DNA of 64,000 nucleotides from Rhizorhapis sp036570425 (GTDB taxonomy: Bacteria; Pseudomonadota; Alphaproteobacteria; Sphingomonadales; Sphingomonadaceae). Below the pieces are notes generated by a model, which saw only the letters and a list, made by a program, of their open reading frames with translations, did not search any database and had not been told where the DNA came from. The position numbers and the translations under genes were made by a program. The first letter of the stretch is position 1. The number at the start of each line of letters is the position of its first letter. The DNA is taken from NCBI GenBank assembly GCA_036570425.1, contig DATCYF010000009.1:62001-126000 (forward strand), given 5' to 3'. This document shows, one piece after another, positions 1-9,597 of this stretch.

Positions 1-261
1 GCACGGCCTTATATCGCGGAGATCGGATTTAGCGGACGCGCGCCGGGGAAATATAATCTTTACCTGGGCGGGGGTTTCCACGGACAGCGGCTGAACCGAA
101 TGATCCGTGAGAACGTCAATGAAGCCACCATTCTTGAAGTGCTGGATGAAGTATTCGCCCGCTACGCCAAGGAGCGTCTGGCTGACGAGCGGTTCGGCGA
201 TTTCGTCGTTCGTGCCGGAATCGTGCGCGAAGTGACGGAAGGGCGGCTGTTCAATGAATGA
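1..261 (+). CDS. cysI: Sulfite reductase hemoprotein subunit, C-terminal part (partial)
   Basis: The reading frame is open at the left edge and encodes the last 86 residues. The segment APGKYNLYLGG followed by GQRLNRMIRENV and ERFGDFVVRAGI is typical of the C-terminal end of the assimilatory sulfite/nitrite reductase hemoprotein family, which reduces sulfite to sulfide in the cytoplasm. The siroheme/4Fe-4S cysteines lie upstream and are outside the window. The stop overlaps the start of the next gene by 8 bp, so translation of the two is probably coupled. This fits sulfide made here being used by the trans-sulfuration enzyme that follows. The family is clear; whether this is the NADPH- or ferredoxin-dependent type cannot be judged from the tail. 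Confidence 0.85.
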   Translation, partial: ARPYIAEIGFSGRAPGKYNLYLGGGFHGQRLNRMIRENVNEATILEVLDEVFARYAKERLADERFGDFVVRAGIVREVTEGRLFNE

Positions 262-1420
262 GGAACGTCAGGCTGCGAAGGCGCTTGAAACGATAGCAGC
301 GGCGCATGGCGTTGCGACGGACAAGGCCTTCGGCGCCGTGACGCCGCCTCTTTATCTGTCCAGCACCTACGCCTTCAACGGCTATGAACAGCCCAATCGC
401 TATGATTATGGCCGTGCGGGCAATCCGAGCCGCGACCTCCTGAGCGAAGCCCTTGCCCAACTAGAGGGTGGGGCGGGTGCGGTCATCACGTCGAGCGGCA
501 TGGCGGCTGTTGACCTGCTGCTCGGTCAACTCAAGCCCAAAGACCTCGTGATCGCCCCACATGATTGCTATGGCGGCACATACAGGTTGCTTAAGGCCCG
601 CGCTGACCGGGGCCATTTCTCCTTGAGGTTCATCGACCAGTCGAATCATTCGGCTTTTGCAGCGGTGCTTGAGGACGTGCCCGCGCTGGTGCTGATCGAA
701 ACACCAAGCAATCCGTTGATGCGCGTCGTCGATATCGCAGCGCTTGCATCCAAGGCAAAGGCAGCGGGCGCGATGGTTGCGGTAGATAATACTTTCCTGT
801 CGCCAGCATTGCAGCGGCCGATCACCCTGGGCGCGGATTTTGTAATTCACTCCACGACCAAATATCTAAATGGCCATTCTGACGTGATTGGCGGCGCCGT
901 CGTCGCTGCCGATCCAGCGCAAGTCGATGCGCTCAAGGCCTGGGCCAATGTGATCGGTACGACGGGTGCGCCTTTCGATGCCTGGCTTACGCTGCGCGGT
1001 TTGCGGACGCTCTTTCCACGCATTGAGCGCCAGCAATCGACCGCGTCAGTCATTGCAAGGCATTTGGAAAATCACCCCGCCGTGGCTTGCGTCTATTATC
1101 CGGGGCTGGCGTCACATCCGGATCATGCAATCGCCGCCAGACAGCAGCGCGGATATGGTGCAATGCTGAGCTTCGAACTGGCGGGTGGGGTCGAAGCGGT
1201 AAAGCGTTTCGTGACTGAAGTGCGCATGTTCACTCTGGCCGAGTCATTGGGCGGCGTCGAAAGTCTCGTTGCACATCCGGCCACAATGACTCACGCAGAC
1301 ATGGGCGAAAAAGCCCGTCGCACCGCCGGCATCAGCGATAGCTTGCTGCGAGTATCGGTCGGGCTTGAGGATGAACATGATTTGCTGAAAGGATTGGATC
1401 AGGGTCTGGCTGCATGCTGA
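254..1420 (+). CDS. PLP-dependent trans-sulfuration enzyme (cystathionine gamma-synthase / O-succinylhomoserine sulfhydrylase family)
   Basis: This is a 388-residue Cys/Met metabolism PLP enzyme of normal family length. Visible hallmarks are the YGR motif at residues 52-54, the SSGMAA segment near 80-85, the Asp of VAVDNT (D178) that contacts the pyridine nitrogen, and the Schiff-base lysine in HSTTKYLNGHSD (K203). The family makes or breaks C-S bonds in methionine and cysteine synthesis. The 8-bp overlap with the sulfite reductase gene suggests that sulfide incorporation (homocysteine or cysteine formation) is the role. Sequence alone does not separate cystathionine gamma-synthase from sulfhydrylase or gamma-lyase, so no symbol is given. 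The ATG at 254 is supported by the operon overlap. Confidence 0.9.
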   Translation: MNEERQAAKALETIAAAHGVATDKAFGAVTPPLYLSSTYAFNGYEQPNRYDYGRAGNPSRDLLSEALAQLEGGAGAVITSSGMAAVDLLLGQLKPKDLVIAPHDCYGGTYRLLKARADRGHFSLRFIDQSNHSAFAAVLEDVPALVLIETPSNPLMRVVDIAALASKAKAAGAMVAVDNTFLSPALQRPITLGADFVIHSTTKYLNGHSDVIGGAVVAADPAQVDALKAWANVIGTTGAPFDAWLTLRGLRTLFPRIERQQSTASVIARHLENHPAVACVYYPGLASHPDHAIAARQQRGYGAMLSFELAGGVEAVKRFVTEVRMFTLAESLGGVESLVAHPATMTHADMGEKARRTAGISDSLLRVSVGLEDEHDLLKGLDQGLAAC

Positions 1421-1482
1421 CCGTGACGGGGTAAATTTCGCGCCAATCCTGTGTTTGCCAGCAAGCTGTTTATGGATGCACG

Positions 1483-1749
1483 ATGGGAGATCAAGGGGTG
1501 CCGACATATGTTCTGGTTGTCGATAGTGTAGGTCTTATCCTTGCCATTCTCGGTTTCTGCATGGCCTTTCGGCAAAAGTTCGTTCGTAAACTCTTCCGCC
1601 AGGCGCGGCACTCCACGGAGGACATACCGCGGCTCCCTCCGCATGAAGATCCGGTTCGCTATGCGCTTTTGATCTCTGGCATCATGGTGATGGTCTTTGG
1701 CATAGTCATCGCGGGCATGGTATCCCTCTTTCAATTGGCTCAGCCCTGA
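1483..1749 (+). CDS. Small two-TM membrane protein, unknown function
   Basis: This encodes 88 residues with two hydrophobic stretches, roughly residues 7-27 and 62-84, separated by a basic and polar loop containing RQKFVRKLFRQARH. That is the layout of a small inner-membrane protein with its loop in the cytoplasm. No family is recognised. It sits alone between the trans-sulfuration gene and another small gene on the same strand. The Shine-Dalgarno sequence before the ATG is weak, so the exact start is uncertain. Confidence 0.6.
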   Translation: MGDQGVPTYVLVVDSVGLILAILGFCMAFRQKFVRKLFRQARHSTEDIPRLPPHEDPVRYALLISGIMVMVFGIVIAGMVSLFQLAQP

Positions 1750-1783
1750 TCAAACAGGGATCGGAGAACAGGAGAGCGGCAGA

Positions 1784-2095
1784 ATGACCGACAACCAGGA
1801 TCAACCCATTCGGGCAGAGGATCTCGCATCGGCGGCCCGATTGACCGCTGCGCGTTATGACCCGGGCACGGGCGATCTTCATGCCGTTGCCAAACAGGTG
1901 GTGGAGGAACGCTTTGGAAGCGCGGGGACGAAGGCCGCCCAGGACATTTCTCCAGAAGAATGGATCAATGAGGTTGCCCAATGCGCCAAGGCGATTTTGG
2001 ACGCCGACACTGATCCGGATAAGGTGGAACAAGCTTCAATGGATTCATTTCCGGCAAGCGACTCGCCAGCCTGGATCAGCGGCGATTCATCCTGA
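1784..2095 (+). CDS. Small acidic hypothetical protein with C-terminal DSFPASDSPAW motif
   Basis: This is a 103-residue soluble acidic protein. Its C-terminus carries the motif DSFPASDSPAW, a variant of the DSFPASDPPSW tail seen in many small uncharacterised proteobacterial proteins; no function is known to me for that tail. An AGGAGA-like sequence at about 1767-1772 precedes the ATG. The N-terminal half is rich in Ala/Asp/Glu and probably helical. It lies 34 bp after the two-TM protein on the same strand, so the two may share a transcript. Confidence 0.65.
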   Translation: MTDNQDQPIRAEDLASAARLTAARYDPGTGDLHAVAKQVVEERFGSAGTKAAQDISPEEWINEVAQCAKAILDADTDPDKVEQASMDSFPASDSPAWISGDSS

Positions 2096-2258
2096 TTTGA
2101 GGGGCGGCTGCCATTGGCACGTCGGATATTCCCGCTGATGCGCCGAAAGTAACTGCTGCGGAACGACTGGACATGTCAGGTGTTCTGGCAGGTATCGGCC
2201 TATATTCGTTTGCCCTTGGACAAGCGAATAAGCCGAATGCCAGCCAAGGAGGATGCCA

Positions 2259-4664
2259 ATGGCAGAGCCTGTCACCGCAACGACCGGGAAGAATTGGGCG
2301 GCCATAATCCTCGGCGCGGTGATCGCAATCATTGGACTGGTGCTTGCCATAGGCGGTGTCTGGTTGGCGGCCTTGGGTGGGTCGCTCTATTATGTAATTA
2401 CCGGCGTGGCGATGATGATCGCTGGATGGCTGTTGTTCCGGCAGCAACTGTTGGGCGGCTGGCTTTACATCGCCATCGTCGCGCTCACTGTCATCTGGGC
2501 ATTTTGGGAAGTGGGAGCGAACGGATGGGCGCTTGTGCCCCGTGTCATTGCCCCCCTGGTGCTGCTCATCGCTGTGTTGCTTGTAATGCCGTCTTTGACA
2601 GTCGCGGCTAATCGCTGGCGTTTGGCATGGGGCGGGATTGCGGCCGTGATTGTGCTGACGGTCATCACTGGCTTTACGCTGGGATATATCAACAGGCACA
2701 GGGTTCTGGCGGCACTGCCCCCGGCCACCGCCGATATGCCGGATCCCGCCTTGATGAAAGCAGGATCGGATTGGCCTGCCTATGGCGGCTCCTATAGCGC
2801 GCGACGGTTCAGTCCTCTTACGCAGATTACGCCCGATAATGTCGGGAAACTGGAACGGGCCTGGTTAGTGCATACCGGGGATCTGCCGTCGGAAAGAGCG
2901 GAAGGCACTTACGGCGCGGAGAATACGCCGCTCAAGATCGGCGATAGTCTTTATGTCTGCACGCCCAAGAACATTGTGATCTCTCTGGACCCGGCGACAG
3001 GCAAGCAGCGCTGGCGGTTTGATCCCAATGTGCCCGACGCAGCCATCCCCTATACGGCCGCCTGCCGCTCTGTAGCTTATTATGCCGTGCCCGGAGCTGC
3101 TGCCACCCAGAGCTGCGCAAGGCGGATCATCTTCGGCACACTTGACGCGCGGCTATTCGCACTGGATTCGCGAACGGGACGTCCCTGTCAGGACTTCGGA
3201 ACAAATGGTCAGGTCGATACCACGATTGGCATGGGCGAGGTGTCGCCTGGCTATGTGTCGATCAACTCGCCACCGACCATTGTCCGGGGTGTCGTTGTTA
3301 CAGGGCATCAGGTCCTTGACGGCCAGGATCGCTGGGCGCCCTCGGGCGTCATTCGCGGCTTTGATGCTGTCACGGGCAAGCTCCGCTGGGCCTGGGATAT
3401 GATGCATCCAGATTGGTCGGGCTATCCGCCCCCGGGCCAGACCTGGGCGCGGGGCACACCGAATATGTGGACTATCGCTTCTGGAGATGAGCAGCTTGGA
3501 TATGTCTACCTGCCGATGGGCAATGCCGCTGCTGACTATTACAGCAGTCTGCGGCGTCCACCCGAAAACTTCTATGCAACTTCGCTTGTTGCGCTGGACG
3601 TGACCACAGGTAAACCGGTCTGGCGGTTCCAGGCGGTGAAAAAGGACGTATGGGATTATGACTTCGGTGCGCAAGCTACGCTCGTCGACTTCCCGACGGC
3701 CGGTGGAGCGGTTCCGGCGCTCATCCTCCCCAGCAAGCAGGGCGACATTTATGTGCTGGACCGCAGGACAGGAAAGCCGCTCACGCCGATCGGTACGATT
3801 AAAGCGCCGTTGGGAGGTGTAGAGCCGCAGGAGCGTGCGCCTACTCAGATCGTGTCGCAATGGGCCACGCTTCGCAAGCCGAATCTGACAGAGCAGGACA
3901 TGTGGGGCATGTCACCCATCGACCAGATGATCTGCCGCATTCAGTTCCGCAAGGCGAGTTATAAAGGTTTCTACACGCCCCCCGAAAGCGACCGTCGTTC
4001 CATTGAATATCCCGGATATAATGGAGGAACGGACTGGGGCGGCATTGCAGTCGATCCCCGCCGGGGCGTTATTGTCGCGAATTATAACGACATGCCCAAC
4101 TATGTCCGCCTGGTGCCGCGCGCGGAGGCCAGGAAGAAGGGGTGGGCGCCGCGCGATCAGGCACGCGGGGAAATTGGCGGGGCCGAGGGGGCGGGCGATC
4201 CGCAGGCGCATACCCCCTATGCTATTGACGTGAACGCAGGATGGCGGTTGCCACTTACGGGCATGCTGTGCAAGCAGCCTCCTTATGGCTGGATCCGAGC
4301 CATAGATATGAGGACCGGGAAAACGATCTGGGATCGCCCCTTCGGTACTGCGCGGACGAACGGTCCCTTTGGCATTCCGTCGATGCTGCCGATAACTATC
4401 GGCACCCCGAACAATGGAGGCTCTGTGGTTACGGCCAGCGGTCTGATTTTCATTGCGGCCGCGACGGATAACCTTATCCGCGCGATCGACCTGCGGACTG
4501 GCAAGACGCTATGGACGGATAAACTGCCCGCTGGGGGTCAGGCAAATCCCGCGGTTTATGAGGCGAACGGCCGGGAATATCTGGTCATCATGGCCGGCGG
4601 GCATCACTTCATGGAAACGCCCATCGGGGACGAGGTGATCGCCTATGCATTGCCAGAGCGCTGA
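2259..4664 (+). CDS. gcd: Membrane-bound PQQ-dependent dehydrogenase (glucose/quinate/shikimate family)
   Basis: The protein has 801 residues. The N-terminal ~140 residues form about five membrane helices, the quinone-interacting anchor of this family. The rest is a periplasmic beta-propeller with PQQ-enzyme repeats, such as DRRTGKPLTPIG, DLRTGKTLW and ALDVTTGKPVWRFQ. The segments YPGYNGGTDWGG and ANYNDMPNYVR are characteristic of membrane quinoprotein glucose and quinate dehydrogenases. These enzymes oxidise sugars or polyols in the periplasm and pass electrons to ubiquinone. An in-frame ATG lies at 2253, but AAGGAGG at 2246-2252 is correctly spaced only for the ATG at 2259, which is chosen here. 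The substrate is not determined by the sequence, so the symbol is by family resemblance. Confidence 0.88.
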   Translation: MAEPVTATTGKNWAAIILGAVIAIIGLVLAIGGVWLAALGGSLYYVITGVAMMIAGWLLFRQQLLGGWLYIAIVALTVIWAFWEVGANGWALVPRVIAPLVLLIAVLLVMPSLTVAANRWRLAWGGIAAVIVLTVITGFTLGYINRHRVLAALPPATADMPDPALMKAGSDWPAYGGSYSARRFSPLTQITPDNVGKLERAWLVHTGDLPSERAEGTYGAENTPLKIGDSLYVCTPKNIVISLDPATGKQRWRFDPNVPDAAIPYTAACRSVAYYAVPGAAATQSCARRIIFGTLDARLFALDSRTGRPCQDFGTNGQVDTTIGMGEVSPGYVSINSPPTIVRGVVVTGHQVLDGQDRWAPSGVIRGFDAVTGKLRWAWDMMHPDWSGYPPPGQTWARGTPNMWTIASGDEQLGYVYLPMGNAAADYYSSLRRPPENFYATSLVALDVTTGKPVWRFQAVKKDVWDYDFGAQATLVDFPTAGGAVPALILPSKQGDIYVLDRRTGKPLTPIGTIKAPLGGVEPQERAPTQIVSQWATLRKPNLTEQDMWGMSPIDQMICRIQFRKASYKGFYTPPESDRRSIEYPGYNGGTDWGGIAVDPRRGVIVANYNDMPNYVRLVPRAEARKKGWAPRDQARGEIGGAEGAGDPQAHTPYAIDVNAGWRLPLTGMLCKQPPYGWIRAIDMRTGKTIWDRPFGTARTNGPFGIPSMLPITIGTPNNGGSVVTASGLIFIAAATDNLIRAIDLRTGKTLWTDKLPAGGQANPAVYEANGREYLVIMAGGHHFMETPIGDEVIAYALPER

Positions 4665-5107
4665 TCATTCCGCGGTTTCCTATCCGCCGCCCAATGCGAG
4701 GAACAGGCGACCTGATCATCGGGCAGGGTAGCGTCCGAAGCGGCCAGCGCCGCGTCCGCCCAAGCCAGCGCTTCATACTTTGCGGATTGAAAATGCTGTG
4801 GATGACTTTCGCGCAGGTTATGCTGCAAGGCGATCAAGAAGCCGAACCAGCGAGGGCCCGCCAATTCGGACCAGGCAGCAAGCTCCACTTGCGTCAAACC
4901 GCCGCCTGATCGGCCAAGATAAACGAGGAACGCAGCGATCGCTTCGAATAACCCGAAGCGCATCAGCGCCTGATCCACCGCGCGTCGCCAAATTGCATCA
5001 ATGCTGCATTTGCGAACCGCCCTGTGAGGCAGCTCTTCGGACGGAACTGCTGAATGCCCATTAGAACGGGCGCGCTCTATGGCTCGCGACACTCGCGAGT
5101 CAACCAT
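4643..5107 (-). CDS. Hypothetical protein (weakly supported)
   Basis: This is an open frame of about 154 residues on the minus strand, filling the gap between the PQQ dehydrogenase and the TonB receptor. The middle looks protein-like: helical, with WSELAGPRWFGFLIALQHN and YEALAWADAALAAS. No family is recognised. Its 3' end overlaps the end of the dehydrogenase gene by 22 bp tail to tail. An upstream in-frame GTG at 5128 is an alternative start. No convincing Shine-Dalgarno sequence was found for either, so it may not be a gene. Confidence 0.4.
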   Translation of the reverse strand: MVDSRVSRAIERARSNGHSAVPSEELPHRAVRKCSIDAIWRRAVDQALMRFGLFEAIAAFLVYLGRSGGGLTQVELAAWSELAGPRWFGFLIALQHNLRESHPQHFQSAKYEALAWADAALAASDATLPDDQVACSSHWAADRKPRNDQRSGNA

Positions 5108-5218
5108 GGAGCTTTGAAACAAAAGCACTATGGATCGGTAACATCACTGTCATTGTTCTGCAGTGCAGCATACTTATTTGTCCCCTAGTCCGGCTCTCAA
5201 CAACTCGAAGGGGGCCAC

Positions 5219-7813
5219 ATGATGCAATTCCGAATTTACAGATTTTCCTGCCTTGCAAGCGTAGCGTGGGCGGCACTGATGGCGCCGCAGGCCTGGGCGG
5301 CGGATGAAGTTTTCGCAGATGCCGCCGACGCCGGTATCGTTGTCAACGGATCGCCTATTCGGGAGAGTATGGAGGCGTCCCTCGAAATACAGCGCGAGTC
5401 CGATAATATCGTGAATGCTATCACAGCCGACACGGCAGGGCGCTTTCCCGACCAAACGGTTGCGGGTGCCCTGTCCCGGCTGCCGGGTATTGGCGTACAG
5501 CGTGACCAGGGCCAGGAACGCTATGTTCAGGTTCGGGGCGCGCCGACGCGCTGGACGGTGGTGTCATTCGACGGCATCAACGTGCTGGGCGCGGAGGAGC
5601 GCATTTTTCGCTTCGACTCCGTTCCGGCCGCTCTCATCAGCACGGTCGAGCTGAACAAGACCCTGCTGCCTGAAATGCCTGCCGAAGCGCTGGCTGGCCG
5701 CGTGAATATCAAAACCTATTCCGCCATGGCCAATCCTGGCTTTCATGGGCTGATCGACGGCGGCTATGGCTTCGTCGATCTGGGTGACGGGCCGCAGGAA
5801 CAGATTTCAGGACGGCTGAGCTGGGCGGATGACATGTTCGGCATCACGCTGGCCGGATCGCACATGAAGTTTGAGCAGCAGACTGACAATAGCGAGCCAC
5901 GCTATGATGCAACAGGGCTCAACAACCTGCGCAACGCGAAATACATCATTGAGCGAGAGATCAACTCACTGTCAGGCAAGCTGGAATTTTCTCCCGCCGA
6001 TGGCCATCGCATTACCGCGACCAGCCTTTACACCGAATTCCTCGATCATGAGCAGCGGAACCAATATACCTTTAGCTTTGCGGGATTGACCGGCACCCGC
6101 ACGGCTACGGAAGGCAGTCTGCTTGCAGTGCCGGTGGCGGGCGCTTTCGAAAAAGGCGCATACAAGAATTCGACCTGGTTGAACATTCTTCATGGTGATC
6201 ATGATCTTGGCGCGTTGCGATTGAACTGGGATGCGGCCTATGTCGAAACCGAAAGTTCGACAGACCTGCCTATCATAAATCAGACATCGTCCAGCGCTTC
6301 GCTGCGTCCCAATGTCAGCTATACCACCGGGAAATATGGCCTGCCGGTGCTGACATTGTCGGATGCAGCCGGACCGCGGACATCGTTGGACCAGCAGGCG
6401 TTCGACAGAGAGACGCTGACCAACTATGACATGGGCAGCAAGACCAAAAGCTATACTGGCAAGGTTGATTTTACTTATGACTGGTCTGGCTTCGGCAGTG
6501 AATCCACTCTGCATTTCGGCGGCCAATATGATGATCGGAAATCGGTCGATCCCGGCGCGTCCGCGCTGATCCGTCCGGATGGGACCGTCGGCAGCTTTTC
6601 CATGCGCGAACTTGCCGCGGAACTGGGCGTTCCGTGGACGCCGGGCGCGTTCGTCACGGGCACGCCCGTCGATCAGGAAATGGATCGCGGTTATTCGTTC
6701 AACTACATCAACAACGCAGGGATGCGGAAGCAGCTTGAAGCGTTGATCGCCGCAGCGGAGGATGCCAACGCGGCTGGCGGTAATTACCCGGTCCCCCGGA
6801 CCAACCCGGCTCTCGCGAATACTGTCAAGGAGCGGATTATCGCGGGCTACGTGTCAAACACATGGAAATGGGATCGTTTTTCCATCGTCGCAGGGGTTCG
6901 CGTGGAAAATACCAAAGTCACGTCTGTCGGCGCGGCGGCTGTTGGCAATGCCCTTGCACCCTTCAGCGTGGAAAACGATAGCACCTTTCTGTTCCCCAGC
7001 CTGCACCTGAACTTTGATGCCACCGACCGGCTGAAACTTCGGGCGGCGTTCATCAGCGGCGCGGCCCGTCCTAATTTCGTCAATCAACGCGCCACCGTGA
7101 CGATCAATGATGCGGTGGGCCTGCAGACGGTGACGGGTGGCAACCCGGCCCTGAAACCAGAGCGGGCCTTCGGCGGTGATGCCTCTGTCGAATGGTATTT
7201 CGCGCCATCATCGTTGCTATCGGCCAGCGGGTTTTATCGCAAGGTCAAGGATACGTTGTTCGATTCAACGTCGATCGTCGGGGATGACCGATATAATTTC
7301 AATGGCGTGGATCGGTCCGGCTACACCTATACGACGACATTGAACGGAGGGGACGGCAAGCTCTACGGCATCGAACTGGCCTATAATCAGCCCTTTACCT
7401 TCCTGCCGAGCCCCCTTGATGGCTTTGGTGCGCAGGCGAGCGTTTCTTTCGTTGATGGCGATTTTGAGACTCCTGACGGGCGCAAAGTCGCCTTTCCCGG
7501 AACATCGAAGCGGATCACCAACCTGTCGCTCTTTTATGAGAAATATGGCTTCTCCGCCCGCGTGGGATATCAGCACAGAACGGATTGGCTGGACGACATA
7601 TCCGTCGACGCCACGCAGGATATTTTCTGGGACGCAACCGAGCGCGTCGATCTTTCGGTTCGCTACGAGATTGTGAAGAACTTCACCCTCTATGCCGATG
7701 TGGTCAACCTGACCGACGAACCGGGCATTCGATACCAGGGAAATGAATCCCGGCCCTATGAAGTAGAGCTTTTCGGCCGTCGCTTTCTGTTCGGCGTCCG
7801 CGCTACATTCTGA
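5219..7813 (+). CDS. TonB-dependent receptor
   Basis: This 864-residue outer-membrane receptor has a signal peptide ending near AWAAD (about residue 28). A plug domain follows, with the segments VAGALSRLPGIGVQRDQG and YVQVRGAPTRW. The last part is a long beta-barrel ending in the aromatic residue of GVRATF. The plug resembles the Caulobacter/sphingomonad receptor family. It imports a bulky nutrient across the outer membrane using TonB energy. A secreted phosphatase-like gene starts 17 bp downstream, so the two are likely co-transcribed and the ligand may be phosphorylated; that is inference. The start follows a GAAGGGG sequence; two consecutive ATGs make it uncertain by one residue. Confidence 0.92.
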   Translation: MMQFRIYRFSCLASVAWAALMAPQAWAADEVFADAADAGIVVNGSPIRESMEASLEIQRESDNIVNAITADTAGRFPDQTVAGALSRLPGIGVQRDQGQERYVQVRGAPTRWTVVSFDGINVLGAEERIFRFDSVPAALISTVELNKTLLPEMPAEALAGRVNIKTYSAMANPGFHGLIDGGYGFVDLGDGPQEQISGRLSWADDMFGITLAGSHMKFEQQTDNSEPRYDATGLNNLRNAKYIIEREINSLSGKLEFSPADGHRITATSLYTEFLDHEQRNQYTFSFAGLTGTRTATEGSLLAVPVAGAFEKGAYKNSTWLNILHGDHDLGALRLNWDAAYVETESSTDLPIINQTSSSASLRPNVSYTTGKYGLPVLTLSDAAGPRTSLDQQAFDRETLTNYDMGSKTKSYTGKVDFTYDWSGFGSESTLHFGGQYDDRKSVDPGASALIRPDGTVGSFSMRELAAELGVPWTPGAFVTGTPVDQEMDRGYSFNYINNAGMRKQLEALIAAAEDANAAGGNYPVPRTNPALANTVKERIIAGYVSNTWKWDRFSIVAGVRVENTKVTSVGAAAVGNALAPFSVENDSTFLFPSLHLNFDATDRLKLRAAFISGAARPNFVNQRATVTINDAVGLQTVTGGNPALKPERAFGGDASVEWYFAPSSLLSASGFYRKVKDTLFDSTSIVGDDRYNFNGVDRSGYTYTTTLNGGDGKLYGIELAYNQPFTFLPSPLDGFGAQASVSFVDGDFETPDGRKVAFPGTSKRITNLSLFYEKYGFSARVGYQHRTDWLDDISVDATQDIFWDATERVDLSVRYEIVKNFTLYADVVNLTDEPGIRYQGNESRPYEVELFGRRFLFGVRATF

Positions 7814-7830
7814 TCCAAGGAGCAATGATT

Positions 7831-8898
7831 ATGACCGGAAAAATATACGCACTTTCGCTTCCGCTGATCGTGGCGCTGACGGTTCCGGCGGTCGCCGGCA
7901 CCCCATCGGCGGCAAAGGTCGAGCGGATCGCCCCGGACAAGGTAATGGTCAGTTGGACCGATCAGGATGCGGTCGACGTCTATATGGCCGACCGCCCGGA
8001 CACCAGCCTGGCCAATGCAACGCTTGTATCACGCGGAGACAAGGACGGCAGGCATGAAATGGCTGTGGGGGTGACGGCGCGACCCTATTTCATGCTTCGG
8101 GATCAGCGCGACGGCGGCATGATCCGTGTCGCCGAACGCGCGCTTCCACTGGAACATGGTTCCAACTTTCGCGACATTGGCGGCTATCCTGCCGCTGGCG
8201 GCAAGCATGTCCGCTGGGGCATGATCTTCCGCTCCGGCGGGACTCCGCTGCTGAACGACGCTGACGAGCAGCGCATCGGGGCGCTTAAACTCGGGGAAAT
8301 GGTCGATCTACGGTCCAGCGAGGAACGTGTGCTGGCGCCCACGCGCATTTACGGCGTCCGCTATACGGCTGTCGGATATTCGATGGGCACCATGTCTGCC
8401 AACATGAACCTGGCAGACCCGATGCAGCGCATGAGCGCTGTCTATCGCGACTTCCCTCAGCAACTGGTGCCGCAGCTACGCGTTCTGTTCGACACGCTGC
8501 TCGCGAAGGAAGGACCAGTCGTCTATAACTGCTCGGCAGGACAGGATCGGACCGGTTTCGCCACGGCAATGATCATGAGTGCGCTGGGTGTCCCGCGCGA
8601 GGTGATCTACAAGGATTATCTTCTGTCCACGGGATATCGGAAACCGCTTTATGAGCTGCCAAAAATCGATCCCGTTGCGCAGGCTGATAATCCGGCGGCC
8701 ATGTTTTTCGTCAAATATCAGCAGAGCCCGGAGGCAGCCAAACCCAAGCCATTAGTGGACGGGCAGAACCAGCCGTTCCTGGTGCAAGCGTTCGACGAAG
8801 TCGAAAAGCGCTGGGGATCGGTTGACGCCTATCTGGAAAAAGCCGTCGGCGTCAGTCCAGTGGAACTGGCCAGCCTTCGCGCCGCTTATCTGGAATAG
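7831..8898 (+). CDS. Secreted tyrosine-phosphatase-like protein (Y_phosphatase3-type)
   Basis: This 355-residue protein has a signal peptide (ALSLPLIVALTVPAVAG). A fibronectin-like N-terminal region follows, and then a tyrosine phosphatase domain that opens with NFRDIGGYPAAGGKHVRWG. The catalytic P-loop CX5R is intact: CSAGQDRTG with C234 and R240. The family hydrolyses phosphotyrosine, phosphoinositide or other phosphate esters, and export to the periplasm favours a nutritional or surface role. AAGGAG at 7817-7822 sits 8 bp from the ATG at 7831 but only 2 bp from the ATG at 7825, so the former is taken as start. It directly follows the TonB receptor. Confidence 0.85.
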   Translation: MTGKIYALSLPLIVALTVPAVAGTPSAAKVERIAPDKVMVSWTDQDAVDVYMADRPDTSLANATLVSRGDKDGRHEMAVGVTARPYFMLRDQRDGGMIRVAERALPLEHGSNFRDIGGYPAAGGKHVRWGMIFRSGGTPLLNDADEQRIGALKLGEMVDLRSSEERVLAPTRIYGVRYTAVGYSMGTMSANMNLADPMQRMSAVYRDFPQQLVPQLRVLFDTLLAKEGPVVYNCSAGQDRTGFATAMIMSALGVPREVIYKDYLLSTGYRKPLYELPKIDPVAQADNPAAMFFVKYQQSPEAAKPKPLVDGQNQPFLVQAFDEVEKRWGSVDAYLEKAVGVSPVELASLRAAYLE

Positions 8899-8914
8899 CC
8901 TTCGGCTTGCTCGA

Positions 8915-9418
8915 TCAGGGCGTACAATAAATCAGGCCAGCATCGGCGATGCTGTGGGATTCAAACAGCATCGCCCTAGCTGATTCCGCAAAGCGGATTT
9001 TTAGTTTATCATTCACTGGTGGACCCTCGGCTGTGCAGCGTGCGTCGATATCATATCCGCCGCTGACGGAACTGACCTTCGTGAATTCGCATACTGATCC
9101 CGCAGGCGTGTGCAGCGAGGTTTTCGTGAACTCCCAGGCGTTGCCGTCGCAAAAACGCTCTTCAGCAGCCCAGGAGCCGACAAAGCGGAGATCGGCTGTA
9201 GATGGTGGCAGAACGGGCTCCTTTTGCTGAGCGCTGTCATTTCCGCTAATGTTCTCGGATGAGGTCTGAACGGGCGGCGACATGGCGTTCCCCATGGCAT
9301 TCGCAGACAGGTTGCCCGGAACGGCGCTTGCCTGATTTTGTGTGTCGTCAGGCTGCTCACACCCGGCCAATGCAACCAGCAATGCCGTAAGGATGATTTT
9401 TGGCGTGCTGCCAGTCAT
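8915..9418 (-). CDS. Putative lipoprotein, unknown function
   Basis: This is a 167-residue protein with a lipoprotein signal peptide; the lipobox is LVALAGC with the acylated cysteine at about residue 19. A low-complexity Asn/Ser/Gln linker follows, and then a compact C-terminal domain with three cysteines (RFCDGNAWEF, GSVCEF, DARCTAEG) that may form a disulfide. GGAGGAAAT just before the ATG supports the start. It is convergent with the phosphatase gene and 16 bp from it. I recognise no family; it is presumably anchored in the periplasmic leaflet. Confidence 0.7.
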   Translation of the reverse strand: MTGSTPKIILTALLVALAGCEQPDDTQNQASAVPGNLSANAMGNAMSPPVQTSSENISGNDSAQQKEPVLPPSTADLRFVGSWAAEERFCDGNAWEFTKTSLHTPAGSVCEFTKVSSVSGGYDIDARCTAEGPPVNDKLKIRFAESARAMLFESHSIADAGLIYCTP

Positions 9419-9597
9419 TATTTCCTCCGCTTGGGAATAAGATATCTTTCAAAAAAGATACGCGCATCGTCAATGGTTCCTTGTCACCATGTCATCGCAG
9501 ATGTTGAACCCTGGAAAGGAAGGCTATTGTTTGCAAGGCTTTGCTATGGCAGATCATGATGCGCGTGGGGAGAAGCTGTTTTGAAGGGCTATCCGAT

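Noticed and set aside
4694..5064. Two plus-strand open frames between the PQQ dehydrogenase and the TonB receptor
   Set aside because: They are opposite the minus-strand frame that looks more protein-like and lack ribosome sites; even that minus-strand call is weak.
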